A stretch of DNA of 64,000 nucleotides from Microvirga sp. (GTDB lineage: Bacteria; Pseudomonadota; Alphaproteobacteria; Rhizobiales; Beijerinckiaceae). How positions within the stretch are numbered: position 1 is the first letter of the stretch; the number at the start of each line of letters is the position of its first letter. The notes under the pieces were generated by a model. The model saw only the letters and a list, made by a program, of their open reading frames with translations. It had not been told where the DNA came from and did no database searches. Positions 25,310-34,593 of this stretch are shown in pieces. The position numbers and the translations under genes are program-made. Where the stretch lies: NCBI RefSeq assembly GCF_014699075.1, contig NZ_JACXAB010000008.1, positions 62,001 through 126,000 on the forward strand, in the 5' to 3' direction.

Positions 25310-26098
25310 TCAGTGCAGGATCTGAGACAGGAACAGCCGCGTGCGCTCGTGCTGCGGGTTGCGGAAGAACTCGTCGGGCGTGTTCATCTCCACGATCTGA
25401 CCGTAATCCATGAAGATCACCCGGTCCGCCACCTGCCGGGCAAAGCCCATTTCGTGGGTCACGCACAGCATGGTCATGCCCTCGTCGGCCAGGCCGACCA
25501 TGGTGTCGAGCACTTCCTTCACCATCTCGGGATCGAGCGCCGAGGTCGGCTCGTCGAACAGCATGATCTTGGGGCTCATGCACAGGGAGCGGGCGATGGC
25601 CACGCGCTGCTGCTGACCGCCCGAGAGCTGGCCCGGATACTTGTTGGCCTGCTCCGGGATCTTGACCCGGGTCAGGTAATGCATGGCGACTTCCTCGGCC
25701 TCCTTCCTGGGCATCTTCTTCACCCAGATCGGCGCCAGCGTGCAGTTCTCCAGGATGGTCAGGTGCGGGAAGAGGTTGAAGTGCTGGAACACCATGCCGA
25801 CGTCCCGGCGCACCTCGTCGATGCGCTTGAGGTCGTCCAGAAGCTCGACGCCATCGACGATGATGCGGCCCTTCTGATGCTCCTCAAGCCGGTTGATGCA
25901 GCGGATCATCGTGGACTTGCCGGAGCCCGAGGGGCCGCAGATCACGATGCGCTCGCCGCGCTTCACGTTCAGGTTGATGTCCCGCAGAACGTGGAACTCG
26001 CCGAACCATTTGTGAACGTCGATCATCTCGATGGCGGGTTGCGCCTTCGGGTCGATCGCCGCAGAGGGGATGTACTGAGCAGACATTGTCGTTGCCAT
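25310..26098 (-). CDS. aapP: Polar amino acid ABC transporter, ATP-binding protein
   Basis: This 262-residue ATPase powers uptake of L-amino acids across the inner membrane. Walker A is GPSGSGKST, the signature is [15 protein letters not shown], Walker B is [14 protein letters not shown], and the switch His is in THEMGFARQ. It is closest in pattern to AapP/BztD/GlnQ. It is the last gene of aapJ-Q-M-P, 6 bases after aapM. The first ATG gives MATTMSAQ; a second Met five codons in is possible. Confidence 0.94.
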   Translation of the reverse strand: MATTMSAQYIPSAAIDPKAQPAIEMIDVHKWFGEFHVLRDINLNVKRGERIVICGPSGSGKSTMIRCINRLEEHQKGRIIVDGVELLDDLKRIDEVRRDVGMVFQHFNLFPHLTILENCTLAPIWVKKMPRKEAEEVAMHYLTRVKIPEQANKYPGQLSGGQQQRVAIARSLCMSPKIMLFDEPTSALDPEMVKEVLDTMVGLADEGMTMLCVTHEMGFARQVADRVIFMDYGQIVEMNTPDEFFRNPQHERTRLFLSQILH

Positions 26099-26104
26099 GA
26101 ATGT

Positions 26105-27424
26105 TTATCGTTTCTGACCAGCCGCAAGGCGGCGCTCGACTCCAAGGGAGTATCGCGACATGCCAAAGCAGAAGACGAAGTAGAACAGGGCCGCAAAGGC
26201 ATAGCCCGTGATGCCGATCGTGGGCGCCGCCCAGGCCGGATCGATGCGGGACGCCTCGATGGTTTTGACCAGATCGAAGATGCCCACGATGGCCACCAGC
26301 GACGTGTCCTTGAACAAGCCGATGAAGGTGTTCACGATGCCGGGGATCACGATGCGCAGGGCCTGCGGCAGGATGATGAGGGACATCATCTGCGGGTAGT
26401 TGAGGCCCAGCGACATCGCACCTTCATACTGGCCCTTCGGCATGGCCTGGAGGCCGCCGCGCACCACCTCGGCCATGTAGGCGGAGGCAAAGAGTGCGGT
26501 GCCGATGAGCGGCCGCAGCAGGCGATCCACCGTCATGTCGCCCGGCAGGAAGAGCGGCAGCATGGTGTTGGCCATGATCAGAACCGTGATCAGCGGCACG
26601 CCACGCACGAACTCGATGAAGATCACCGCGGCCATCCTGACGATCGGCAGCTTGGAGCGTCGACCGAGGGCCAGCACGATGCCGAATGGCAGCGAGACCA
26701 CGATGCCCACCGTTGCCACCAGTAGGGTCACGAGAACGCCGCCCCACAGGGACGTGGGCACATGCGCGAGGCCGAAATCGAGGTCGACCAATGCCAGCGT
26801 GATGCCGATCACCGCCACGATGCCGCCGCCCAGGATGAGCGCCGGACGCAAGGAGGCCTTCAGCAGAGCCGCCACGAAGGCAAAGAGCGCGATGACCAAC
26901 GCGCCGAAGATGGCAAAGCCGATCCAGAAGCGGCCGCTGAAGCTCTCGTTGCCGCCCGTGAGCAGCACATAGGAGACGACCGGGAACACCCAGAAGAAAT
27001 AGACCGCTCCCAAGTCCCGGCGCGGCGCCTTCAGCCACAGGAGCCACACGACGCCGACGGCCAGGAGAATGAAGAAGATGTTCACCCGCCAGCGCTCCGA
27101 GATCGTGTAGGAGCCGTAGATGAAGTAGTTGAGCTTGTCCCAGATGAAGGCCCAGCAGGCGCCGCTCTCGCTGCCGCCCGTATCGGCGCGGCAGGCGGCA
27201 CGGTCGGTGCCGGTCCAGACCGCATCGATGAAGAGGAACTTCATCAGCGGCGGAACGCTGACGTAAAGGAGGAAGAAAACCACCAGGGTCAGGATCGTGT
27301 TGAAGGGGCCGGAAAACAGATTCTCCCGAACCCACGCGATGGGTCCGCGGGCCAGATTGGGCGGAGGCAGAGCCTCCACCTGCCGGGCACGGACGAAACG
27401 GGGCATATCGACGGCGGTGCTCAT
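26105..27424 (-). CDS. aapM: General L-amino acid ABC transporter permease (AapM)
   Basis: This 439-residue inner-membrane permease is of the His/Glu/Gln type and is larger than most. Several spans in a variable N-terminal half precede the conserved permease domain (about 225-430). The EAA loop reads YMAEVVRGGLQAMPKGQYEG, and the protein ends FGMSRYSLGVERRL. It pairs with AapQ to form the channel. The ATG at 27424 has AGGAG upstream at good spacing; the frame stays open far upstream, but that part is antisense shadow of aapQ. It is 8 bases downstream of aapQ. Confidence 0.93.
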   Translation of the reverse strand: MSTAVDMPRFVRARQVEALPPPNLARGPIAWVRENLFSGPFNTILTLVVFFLLYVSVPPLMKFLFIDAVWTGTDRAACRADTGGSESGACWAFIWDKLNYFIYGSYTISERWRVNIFFILLAVGVVWLLWLKAPRRDLGAVYFFWVFPVVSYVLLTGGNESFSGRFWIGFAIFGALVIALFAFVAALLKASLRPALILGGGIVAVIGITLALVDLDFGLAHVPTSLWGGVLVTLLVATVGIVVSLPFGIVLALGRRSKLPIVRMAAVIFIEFVRGVPLITVLIMANTMLPLFLPGDMTVDRLLRPLIGTALFASAYMAEVVRGGLQAMPKGQYEGAMSLGLNYPQMMSLIILPQALRIVIPGIVNTFIGLFKDTSLVAIVGIFDLVKTIEASRIDPAWAAPTIGITGYAFAALFYFVFCFGMSRYSLGVERRLAAGQKR

Positions 27425-27432
27425 AGAATCTC

Positions 27433-28644
27433 CTACCGTTCGACGATCGCCACACGGCGGTTGTAGATGTTCATGATGAACGAGGTCAGCAGGCTGATGG
27501 TCAGGTACACGCCCATGGTGATCACCACGACCTCGATGGCCTGACCCGTCTGGTTGAGCACGGTTCCCATGAAGACCTGCACCAGATCCGGGTAGCCGAT
27601 GGCGACCGCAAGGGACGAGTTCTTCGTCAGGTTCAGGTACTGGCTCGTCAGCGGCGGGATGATGACGCGCATGGCCTGCGGGATCACCACGAGGCGCAAG
27701 GTCTGACCCGGTGTGAGGCCCAGCGAACCCGCGGCTTCCGTCTGCCCTTTCGACACCGCGAGGATGCCGGCGCGGACGACCTCGGCGATGAAGGCGGCCG
27801 TGTAGGTGACGAGGCCGAGAAGCAGCGCCACGAATTCCGGCAGGATCTGCATGCCGCCGGTCAGGTTGAACGTGCCCTTGCGCGGCAGCTCGAAGCTGAT
27901 GGGGTTGGCGCCGAGGAGCGCCAGCACGATCCAGGTGAGGATCGGCAGGCCGAGGACCAGCGCAAGCGTCACCTTGCCGACGGGATACTGACGGCCGGTC
28001 TGCTCCTGCTGCTTCCTCGCCCAGCGGCGATAGATGAAGGTGACGACCAAGCCGATAAGGAGAACGGCGACCAGAATCTCGATGTTGGACGCCCAGATGG
28101 GCCGCGCCATGAACAGGCCGCGGGCATTCAGGTAGAAGCCTGCGCCCATTTCGAGCGAGTTGCGCGGCTGCGGCAGGGCGCCGAGCACGGCGATGTACCA
28201 GAACAGCAGTTGGACCAGCAGCGGGATGTTGCGCAGCACCTCCACGTAGACCATGGCGACCTTCGCCACCATCCAGTTCTTGGACAGGCGCGCGATGCCG
28301 ATCAGGAACCCGAGAAAGGTCGTGAAGAAGATGCCAATCGCCGAGACGATCAGGGTGTTCAGAAGGCCGACGATGAAGGCGTCGCCATAGGTGCCGCCTG
28401 CCGCGCTGAACTGGATCAGCGTCTGGCTGATGTCGAAGCCGGCGGTGTTGTTGAGGAAGCCGAAGCCTGAGGCGATCTTGGCGCGCTGCAGGTTCTCGAT
28501 GGCGTTCGTCGCGGCCACATAGAACAGGAAGATGATCGCGGCGACGAGAACGACCTGATAGAAAACTCCACGAACCTTCGGATCGTAGAGAAACGATTTC
28601 TTGGGGGGCGATGTCTGACTGACAGCGGTCTGCACTGAGTTCAT
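27433..28644 (-). CDS. aapQ: General L-amino acid ABC transporter permease (AapQ)
   Basis: This 403-residue permease has about eight hydrophobic spans. The conserved transport domain begins near LLNTLIVSAIGIFF, and the EAA loop is FIAEVVRAGILAVSKGQTEA. A long insert between spans (about 170-270) is typical of AapQ/BztB. It forms the heterodimeric channel with AapM. It starts 126 bases after aapJ, beyond a hairpin that probably lowers permease expression relative to the binding protein. Confidence 0.93.
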   Translation of the reverse strand: MNSVQTAVSQTSPPKKSFLYDPKVRGVFYQVVLVAAIIFLFYVAATNAIENLQRAKIASGFGFLNNTAGFDISQTLIQFSAAGGTYGDAFIVGLLNTLIVSAIGIFFTTFLGFLIGIARLSKNWMVAKVAMVYVEVLRNIPLLVQLLFWYIAVLGALPQPRNSLEMGAGFYLNARGLFMARPIWASNIEILVAVLLIGLVVTFIYRRWARKQQEQTGRQYPVGKVTLALVLGLPILTWIVLALLGANPISFELPRKGTFNLTGGMQILPEFVALLLGLVTYTAAFIAEVVRAGILAVSKGQTEAAGSLGLTPGQTLRLVVIPQAMRVIIPPLTSQYLNLTKNSSLAVAIGYPDLVQVFMGTVLNQTGQAIEVVVITMGVYLTISLLTSFIMNIYNRRVAIVER

Positions 28645-28731
28645 CCTCTGGCGGCTCTTGATACCAGGCCGTCATCCCCTGTTGGTGCCCGGGTCAAGCG
28701 GCTTTTTGTTATTGTCGAGGCGTATTCTTGA

Positions 28732-28758
28732 AGGGCGCCCGGAAGATCCGGGCGCCCT
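28732..28758 (-). terminator. Intercistronic hairpin between aapJ and aapQ
   Basis: A 12-bp perfect stem, AGGGCGCCCGGA / TCCGGGCGCCCT, with a 3-base loop, starting 12 bases past the aapJ stop. There is no long T run. Such hairpins after binding-protein genes stabilise the upstream mRNA and limit read-through. Confidence 0.7.
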
Positions 28759-28770
28759 GTTTCGGTTGGC

Positions 28771-29790
28771 TTAGCGAACCGGGATGCCGTATTGCAGGCC
28801 GCCCTTGGTCCAGAGCGCGTTCTGGCCGCGCTTGATCTTCAGGCGCGAGCCCTCGCCGACGTTCTTCTCGAACGATTCGGCATAGTTGCCCACGTGCTTG
28901 ATGACGCGAACGGCCCAGTCGTTGGGCAGGCCGATGGCCTCACCGAACTTGCCTTCCGTGCCGAGCAGGCGCTTGATCTCCGGGTTGTCGGAGGTCTTCA
29001 TCTGGTCGACATTGGCCTTGGTCACGCCGAGCTCTTCAGCATTCAGCATGGCCATATGGGTCCAGCGGACGATGTCGCCCCAGTTGCTGTCGCCATGGCG
29101 CACGGCCGGGCCGAGGGGCTCCTTCGAGATGATCTCGGGCAGAACGATATGATCGTCCGGAGCCGAAGCGCGCAGACGCTCGGCATACAGGCCCGAGGCG
29201 TCGGTGGTGAACGCGTCGCAGCGGCCGGCGTCATAAGCCTTGAAGGTCTCGTCCGAGGTGGCGAACGCCACCACTTCGTACTTCATGTTGTTGGCACGGA
29301 AGTAGTCCGCGAGGTTCAGCTCGGTCGTGGTGCCCTGCTGGGTGCAGATCGAAGCGCCGTTCAGCTCCTTGGCGGAGGAGACGCCGAGCTTCTTGCGGAC
29401 CATGAAGCCCTGGCCGTCGAAGTAGTTGATGACCGGGAAATCGAGGCCGAGCTGCGTGTCGCGCGACATGGTCGCGGTCGAGTTGCGGGACAGCACGTCC
29501 ACTTCGCCCGATTGGAGCGCCGTGAAGCGGTCCTTGGCGGCAAGCGGGATGTAGCGGACCTTGGTCGGATCGTCGAAGATCGCGGCCGCGATGGCGCGGC
29601 ACAGATCGACGTCGAGGCCCGTCCAGCTGCCCTGAGCGTCAGGCTGGCCGAAGCCGGCGAGACCCGTGTTCGAGCCGCAGGTCAGGAAGCCCTTCTGCTT
29701 GACGCTGTTGAGCGTCGCCTGGGCCGAGGCGCCCGTGGCGAACAGGCTGGCCGTCAGACCGAAGGCAATCGATACGAGAGCCTTTTTCAT
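28771..29790 (-). CDS. aapJ: General L-amino acid-binding periplasmic protein (AapJ)
   Basis: This 339-residue periplasmic binding protein has a signal peptide, MKKALVSIAFGLTASLFATG, with cleavage after ASA. The mature part matches family 3 binding proteins: GFLTCGSNTGLAGFG, the ligand-binding segment GLDVDLCRAIAAAIF, and the C-terminal LPNDWAVRVIKHVGNYAESF typical of AapJ/BztA. ATG at 29790 starts the signal peptide; an upstream start at 29817 is less likely. It is the first gene of the operon, divergent from metC. Confidence 0.95.
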   Translation of the reverse strand: MKKALVSIAFGLTASLFATGASAQATLNSVKQKGFLTCGSNTGLAGFGQPDAQGSWTGLDVDLCRAIAAAIFDDPTKVRYIPLAAKDRFTALQSGEVDVLSRNSTATMSRDTQLGLDFPVINYFDGQGFMVRKKLGVSSAKELNGASICTQQGTTTELNLADYFRANNMKYEVVAFATSDETFKAYDAGRCDAFTTDASGLYAERLRASAPDDHIVLPEIISKEPLGPAVRHGDSNWGDIVRWTHMAMLNAEELGVTKANVDQMKTSDNPEIKRLLGTEGKFGEAIGLPNDWAVRVIKHVGNYAESFEKNVGEGSRLKIKRGQNALWTKGGLQYGIPVR

Positions 29791-30019
29791 GTTTGTATGT
29801 TCTCCCAATAGTTCCACATGACTCGACGGACCTGGTTGTACCCCCCAGCCGAGCCCCGGTTAGACCGTTCCGCGCCGCCTCGGTCGAGACGGCATCGAAA
29901 TCCATCAAATTCAATGATTGATCACTGGTCAAGTCTTGATGGGAGGCAATTCGTGGCTGACTTGACGGCAGAGGCTGCCCGGTCTCAGATCACAGCCCCC
30001 TCAGCAAGCCCTTGAAGCA

Positions 30020-31204
30020 ATGTCAAAACTCCCTCCAAAGCCTGAAAACGTCTCGGAACGCACCCGCCTCGTCCATGCCGGACGGGAGCCCTTCGAGCAG
30101 CACGGATTCGTGAATACGCCGATCTATCGCGGCTCCACAGTCCTCTACCCCACCACCGACGACCTTCTGCACAGGCGTGGGCGCTATTCCTATGGCACGA
30201 AGGGAACTCCGACCACCAACTCCCTCGAAACCGCCTGGACCGAGCTGACCGGCGCTGCGGGAACGGTTCTGGCTCCCTCGGGTCTTGCCGCGGTCACCGT
30301 CGCCCTCCTGTCCTGCCTCAAGGCCGGCGATCATCTGCTGATGACGGATTCGGTCTATCTGCCGACCCGGCACTTCTGCAACGGCGTGCTCAAGAAATTT
30401 GGTGTGGAAACCACCTATTACGACCCGCACATCGGCGCCGGGATCGAAGCCTTGCTCCGTCCGAACACCACGGCCGTGTTCACGGAGGCTCCCGGATCGC
30501 AGTCGTTCGAGATGCAGGACATCCCGGCTATCGCCGCGGTGGCGCACCGGCATGGGGCCGTGGTTCTCATGGACAATACCTGGGCCACCCCCCTGCTCTT
30601 CCCGCCGCACGAGCGCGGCGTGGATATCGCGATCGAGGCCGGCACCAAGTATCTCAGCGGAGGTTCGGACCTGCTGCTCGGCCTTGTCTCGGCCAACGAG
30701 CGCTGCTTCAAGGCCCTCCGCGACACCTACGATTCCTTCGCCATGTGTCCGGGACCTGAGGACGTCTTCTTAGGTTTGAGAGGCCTGCGCACCATGGCGC
30801 TGCGCCTGCGCGAGCACGAGAAGCAGGCCCTGGAGATGGCCCGGTGGTTCGAGGCTCGTCCCGAGGTGGCACGGGTGCTCCACCCGGCGCTCGAGAGCTA
30901 TCCGGGTTACGATATCTGGAAGCGGGACTTCAAGGGTTCGTCAGGCCTGTTCTCGGTCATTCTCAAGCCCTGCTCGGACCGGGCGCTCGCCGCCATGCTC
31001 GACGGCCTCGCCCTCTTCGGCATGGGCTATTCCTGGGGCGGGTTCGAGAGCCTCGTGATTCCCTTCAATTGCGCCAGCTATCGCACGGCCACTCGCTGGG
31101 AGCCCGGCGGACACTCACTTCGCTTCCATATCGGGCTTGAAGACCTGGACGATCTGAAGCGGGATCTCGATGCAGGGTTTGCCCGCCTGCGCGAAGCGGA
31201 CTGA
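30020..31204 (+). CDS. metC: Cystathionine beta-lyase
   Basis: This 394-residue PLP enzyme of the Cys/Met metabolism family cleaves cystathionine to homocysteine, pyruvate and ammonia in methionine synthesis. The PLP lysine is K210 in EAGTKYLSGGSD. Other motifs are RYSYGTKGTPT, which contacts the phosphate of the neighbour subunit, and MDNTWATP. The C-terminal MGYSWGGFESLV is typical of MetC rather than gamma-synthases. It is divergent from aapJ with 229 bases between, and its promoter should lie there. Confidence 0.93.
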   Translation: MSKLPPKPENVSERTRLVHAGREPFEQHGFVNTPIYRGSTVLYPTTDDLLHRRGRYSYGTKGTPTTNSLETAWTELTGAAGTVLAPSGLAAVTVALLSCLKAGDHLLMTDSVYLPTRHFCNGVLKKFGVETTYYDPHIGAGIEALLRPNTTAVFTEAPGSQSFEMQDIPAIAAVAHRHGAVVLMDNTWATPLLFPPHERGVDIAIEAGTKYLSGGSDLLLGLVSANERCFKALRDTYDSFAMCPGPEDVFLGLRGLRTMALRLREHEKQALEMARWFEARPEVARVLHPALESYPGYDIWKRDFKGSSGLFSVILKPCSDRALAAMLDGLALFGMGYSWGGFESLVIPFNCASYRTATRWEPGGHSLRFHIGLEDLDDLKRDLDAGFARLREAD

Positions 31205-31248
31205 CGGTCAAAGGTCGAGGATTACGGATGCCGACGGAATGAGGGCCA

Positions 31249-31590
31249 TTACGTCGGCAGATCGGCCTCGGCCTTCCGCCGCTTGTCCTTGGCGATCAGC
31301 ATCAGATTGCGGATGTAGATGAAGATCGACAGCGTCTGGGGCAGGATGATGACGATGTCGCGCCGGGCAAAGCCGTAGACCATGGTCATCAGACCGCCGG
31401 CGATGGACAGGAACCAGAATCCCATCGGGATCACGCTCTTTTCCGCCTTCTCGCTCGCGATCCACTGGACGATGAAGCGGGCGCCGAACACCAGCTGAGC
31501 CAGAACCCCGAAGGCAGCCCAGAGATCGAAGCGGGCGACGAGGACGTCGTAGAAATAGAGCCCCAGATCGTGGGACAGGCGCATCAGCAT
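31249..31590 (-). CDS. Lipid A biosynthesis N-terminal (LAB_N) domain membrane protein
   Basis: This 113-residue protein has three hydrophobic segments and the LAB_N pattern: FGARFIVQWIASEKAEKSVIP, then FWFLSIAGGLMTMVYGFARRDIVIILPQ. Such proteins accompany lipid-A or polyprenyl-phosphate glycosylation genes and may act in flipping the lipid-linked sugar. It is the last gene of a three-gene unit after a GT2 and a GT39 enzyme. Its ATG lies in a 14-base tandem duplication (31588-31615) at the junction with the GT2 gene. Confidence 0.85.
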   Translation of the reverse strand: MLMRLSHDLGLYFYDVLVARFDLWAAFGVLAQLVFGARFIVQWIASEKAEKSVIPMGFWFLSIAGGLMTMVYGFARRDIVIILPQTLSIFIYIRNLMLIAKDKRRKAEADLPT

Positions 31591-31615
31591 CAGACGATTT
31601 CCATCAGACGATTTC
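31588..31615 (-). repeat. 14-base tandem duplication at a gene junction
   Basis: CATCAGACGATTTC occurs twice head to tail, spanning the GT2 stop codon and the LAB_N start. Each copy contains TCA/CAT (TGA/ATG on the coding strand). Removing one copy would leave the stop and start overlapping as TGATG. Confidence 0.85.
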
Positions 31616-32338
31616 TTGGGCAGCGGGAACGCGGCGGCGGCGGCGGATCAACCACCAGACCCCTGCCAAGTCAAGGATTCCGACCCATAGCCGGTCGAAC
31701 ATGCCGTAATTCGAGCGCCCCGCATGGCGGGGCCGGTCGACCACGTCCACATGGGCGATCCGGTAGCCCTCGCGCTTGATGAGGGCCGGCATGAAACGGT
31801 GCAGGGCATCGAAGTATGGAAGCCGCAGATAGACGTCACGCCGGAAGGCCTTGAGCCCGCAGCCCGTATCCCGCGTGCCGTCCTTCAGGATACGACCCCG
31901 GACGCCATTGGCGATGCGGGACTGCCACTTCTTGTAGGCGCCGTCCTTGCGCCCGACCCTCTGTCCGGCCGCAAGGGCTATGTCCGGAGCGTCGAGGGCG
32001 GCCACGAGCTGAGGGATAAAGGCGGGATCGTTCTGCCCGTCGCCGTCCAGGGTGATGACGATGGGCGCGCGCGCGGCTTGAACCCCGGTCCGGACGGCGG
32101 CGCTCTGGCCGCAGCTCGCCTCGTGGCGCATGAGGCGCAGCCACGGCCGGGTGGCGCGGGCGCTCAGGACCTGCTGCCCGGTATCGTCGGTTGAGCCGTC
32201 GTCCACATAGATCACCTCGAAAGGCGCCAGCGCGGCGCAGGCCTGCTCGATCTCCTTGACCAGGGGGAGGATATTGAGCGCCTCGTTCTTGACGGGCACC
32301 ACGACGCTGATGCGCGGGCTTGTGGAAAGGTCGGTCAT
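31604..32338 (-). CDS. GT2 glycosyltransferase (polyprenyl-phosphate sugar synthase type)
   Basis: This 244-residue family 2 glycosyltransferase has SVVPVKNEALNILPLV, the donor-binding VDDGSTDDT and the DGDGQNDP metal motif, and ends in a hydrophobic segment with a basic tail (RRRRRVP). It resembles ArnC, dolichol-phosphate mannosyltransferase and rhizobial RgtE. These link a sugar to a polyprenyl phosphate at the membrane, as donor for the GT39 enzyme encoded upstream. ATG at 32338 fits the family; 32377 is an alternative. The sugar is unknown. Confidence 0.9.
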   Translation of the reverse strand: MTDLSTSPRISVVVPVKNEALNILPLVKEIEQACAALAPFEVIYVDDGSTDDTGQQVLSARATRPWLRLMRHEASCGQSAAVRTGVQAARAPIVITLDGDGQNDPAFIPQLVAALDAPDIALAAGQRVGRKDGAYKKWQSRIANGVRGRILKDGTRDTGCGLKAFRRDVYLRLPYFDALHRFMPALIKREGYRIAHVDVVDRPRHAGRSNYGMFDRLWVGILDLAGVWWLIRRRRRVPAAQEIV

Positions 32339-32386
32339 CCGTCCAGGGCCATGCTCGGCCACCTCTTCGAAGGGCATGTTCAGGCT

Positions 32387-34096
32387 CTAGAACCCGGTCG
32401 CGTAGGCCGCAATGTCGACCTGCCGCCCGCTGTTGATATTGAATCCCTGAACCCTGGTCGAGAGCACCGGCTGCTGGCGCAGGCGCTCGTTCTCGGCCTG
32501 GAACTCGCCCTCGAAGCGCTTGTCCACGAAGACGATGCGGCAGCCGCCCTGGCGCAGGAAGCGCGAGGCCTCGGCTCCGGTGTCGAGCATGTCGAGATTC
32601 GTGCCCGTGAGGAACACGAGGCTGGGCTCCCGGTAGCCGAGAGTCGCGACCTGCGGATTCCCGCAGGGCACGTTGCGGGCCACGTCGGCGAGGCGGTCGG
32701 AGATCTTGAGAGACCGCAGGTCGAGCTGTGCGAAGCCGAACACGCCGATGGCGAGGAAGGCCGAGGACAGGAAGCCGGCCCACAGGGTCGGCACCATCCG
32801 GTTCTTCACGAACATCCACCAAGCCCAGAGGGCCAGGAGCGACGAAATGACGAGCGCCGGCAGCGCCCGGAAGGGCGGCAGGCCGTCGAAGGACCAGGCG
32901 ACAGCCGACAGGCCGATAGTGAGGCCGACCGGGATGAACGGAATCAGCAAGGCTGCCGGCTTTGCGGCAGGCCGATGCGGGCCCACGAAGTGCCGGGTTA
33001 TGGCCATCACGGTGATAATCGCCACCGCGGGAAACAGCGGCATCGTGTAATGCGGCAGCTTCGTCGGAACCGCCTCGAAAACGATCCAGGACGGGACGAT
33101 CCAGGCGAGCGCGAAGGCCACCGGCTCCTCGCGCCGGTGGATCCAGGCGAAGGGCACCGCGATGGCGGCCAGGATGGCGCCGGGCCAGAAGGTCGCGAAG
33201 AATGACAGCAGATAGAAGCCGGGCGGCGCCCAGTGGTACTTCTGCGCCGTGCCGACCTTGCCCAGCATGTCTTTCCCGACCGAGGCTGCGAAGAACTCGC
33301 CACCGCTCTTGATGGCGATGGCCACGAACCACGGCAGCACGATTGCAAGGGTGAAGAGGAGGCCGAGGCCCGGTCTCAGCGTCAGCAGCCAGCGGGCGGA
33401 GCGCTCCTTATAAGACAGAACCGCTGCCGCCAGGCCGGCGAACATGAGGACGAGGGGGCCCTTGATCAGGATGCCCAAGGCAAAGCCGGTCCAGAAGATC
33501 ACCAGGGCCCGCCGGGGCAGTACGCCGGCGCCCCGGCTCAAGTAAGCGCGGGCGAGGCCTCCCATCGCCGCCACCGAGCAGGCTGTGAGCATGGCATCCG
33601 TCTTCGCGAGGCGCGCCTCGACCATGAGGATGACGCAGGTGGCCATGAGGGCGGCGGTCAGGAAGGCCCCTCGCCTCCCGAAGAAAGCCAGGGCCGCCCA
33701 GTAGGTCAGCAGGACCGTGGCGATGGCTCCCAGCAGGGATGGTATTCGGTAGAGCGCGATGGCGGTCCGGGCCTCCGGCACGCCCAGAGCCTCGCCCAGG
33801 GCGACGCTGGCGCTCTGCAGCCAGTAGATGCCCACCGGCTTCTTGTGCCGGGCCTCGTCCTGGAACCGGATATCGACGAAGTCGCCGGTCTCCAGCATCT
33901 GCTTGGAGGCTTGCGCATAGCGCGGTTCGTCCCGGTCCATAGGCTGAAGCGTGGTGAAGCCCGGCAGGAAGCAGACGAGCGAGAGCAGCACGAGCACGGC
34001 GCAGAGGCGCGCATGGCTCCGCTCGACAATGCTCGTCAGCTGGGCCACGGAAACGTGGCGCAAGGACATCCGCTGCTGGGGGACAGAACCGTCCAT
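32387..34096 (-). CDS. GT39/GT83-type membrane glycosyltransferase (ArnT-like)
   Basis: This 569-residue polytopic inner-membrane protein has about twelve spans and a C-terminal periplasmic domain. The first periplasmic loop has the acidic catalytic motif DRDEPRYAQASKQM, as in ArnT and protein mannosyltransferases. ARLAKTDAML and KGPLVLM are also family motifs. It should move a sugar from a polyprenyl-phosphate donor to lipid A or another envelope acceptor; in rhizobia, related Rgt enzymes transfer galacturonic acid. GGAG precedes the ATG at 34096. The GT2 partner lies downstream. Confidence 0.88.
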   Translation of the reverse strand: MDGSVPQQRMSLRHVSVAQLTSIVERSHARLCAVLVLLSLVCFLPGFTTLQPMDRDEPRYAQASKQMLETGDFVDIRFQDEARHKKPVGIYWLQSASVALGEALGVPEARTAIALYRIPSLLGAIATVLLTYWAALAFFGRRGAFLTAALMATCVILMVEARLAKTDAMLTACSVAAMGGLARAYLSRGAGVLPRRALVIFWTGFALGILIKGPLVLMFAGLAAAVLSYKERSARWLLTLRPGLGLLFTLAIVLPWFVAIAIKSGGEFFAASVGKDMLGKVGTAQKYHWAPPGFYLLSFFATFWPGAILAAIAVPFAWIHRREEPVAFALAWIVPSWIVFEAVPTKLPHYTMPLFPAVAIITVMAITRHFVGPHRPAAKPAALLIPFIPVGLTIGLSAVAWSFDGLPPFRALPALVISSLLALWAWWMFVKNRMVPTLWAGFLSSAFLAIGVFGFAQLDLRSLKISDRLADVARNVPCGNPQVATLGYREPSLVFLTGTNLDMLDTGAEASRFLRQGGCRIVFVDKRFEGEFQAENERLRQQPVLSTRVQGFNINSGRQVDIAAYATGF

Positions 34097-34288
34097 CAAT
34101 GACTCCGGAGGCGGGAAAGCCGTCGTGCCGGGAGGATTTCCCGCAGGCACAGGCCGTCAAACCGCGTGATGTCCTCCAAACCCGTCGGGAAGTCAAATCG
34201 ACGGAAGCCAGCAGCTTGTCCACCAAGGAACACGCACACTCGAGCAGGCATTGCCTGAAAGGTCATGTTGAACCCTGGAGGCACTGCC

Positions 34289-34582
34289 ATGAACAGGTTC
34301 GCCCGCTGGTGCGCCGCCGCCCTTCCGGTGCTGCTGGCCCACCCGGCCATGGCCCTCGACCGGCCCGTCGTCTGGCGGGACGAGGATACCGGCTGCGCTT
34401 ATCTGCTCACCCCGCAGGGCGGCATCACGCCCCGGCATCGTCGGGACGGGACCCTCGACTGCCCCGACGTAGCCGCCGGCACGGGAGTCGTGGAGAACAT
34501 GGGGCGGGACATTGCGCGTGGCCTGGACGCCCTGCAACGCGAGGTCGAACGCCTGCGCGAGCGCTACAACAACCGTCCTTAA
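34289..34582 (+). CDS. Small exported protein of unknown function
   Basis: This 97-residue protein begins with a signal peptide (FARWCAAALPVLLAHPAMA, cleavage near 22). The mature part holds WRDEDTGCAYLLTPQGG, two Cys residues, and a charged helical C-terminus (LDALQREVERLRERYNN). GGAGG lies 8 bases upstream of the ATG. rtcB begins 11 bases after the stop, so the two are probably cotranscribed, an unusual pairing of a periplasmic protein with a cytosolic RNA ligase. I do not recognise the family. Confidence 0.7.
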   Translation: MNRFARWCAAALPVLLAHPAMALDRPVVWRDEDTGCAYLLTPQGGITPRHRRDGTLDCPDVAAGTGVVENMGRDIARGLDALQREVERLRERYNNRP

Positions 34583-34593
34583 AGGAGAGCAGA

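Noticed and set aside
25244..26725. A 493-codon open frame antisense to the aap genes
   Set aside because: It crosses the aapP-aapM junction and the terminator at 25261, with a His/Asp-rich composition; not a gene.
27425..28675. Upstream extension of the aapM frame into aapQ
   Set aside because: The frame stays open but reads out-of-frame aapQ sequence. A strong ribosome site at 27424 gives the normal AapM start.
31836..33332. A 498-codon open frame overlapping the GT39 and GT2 genes
   Set aside because: Same strand but another frame, Arg-rich with no domain. The GT genes have full family motifs.
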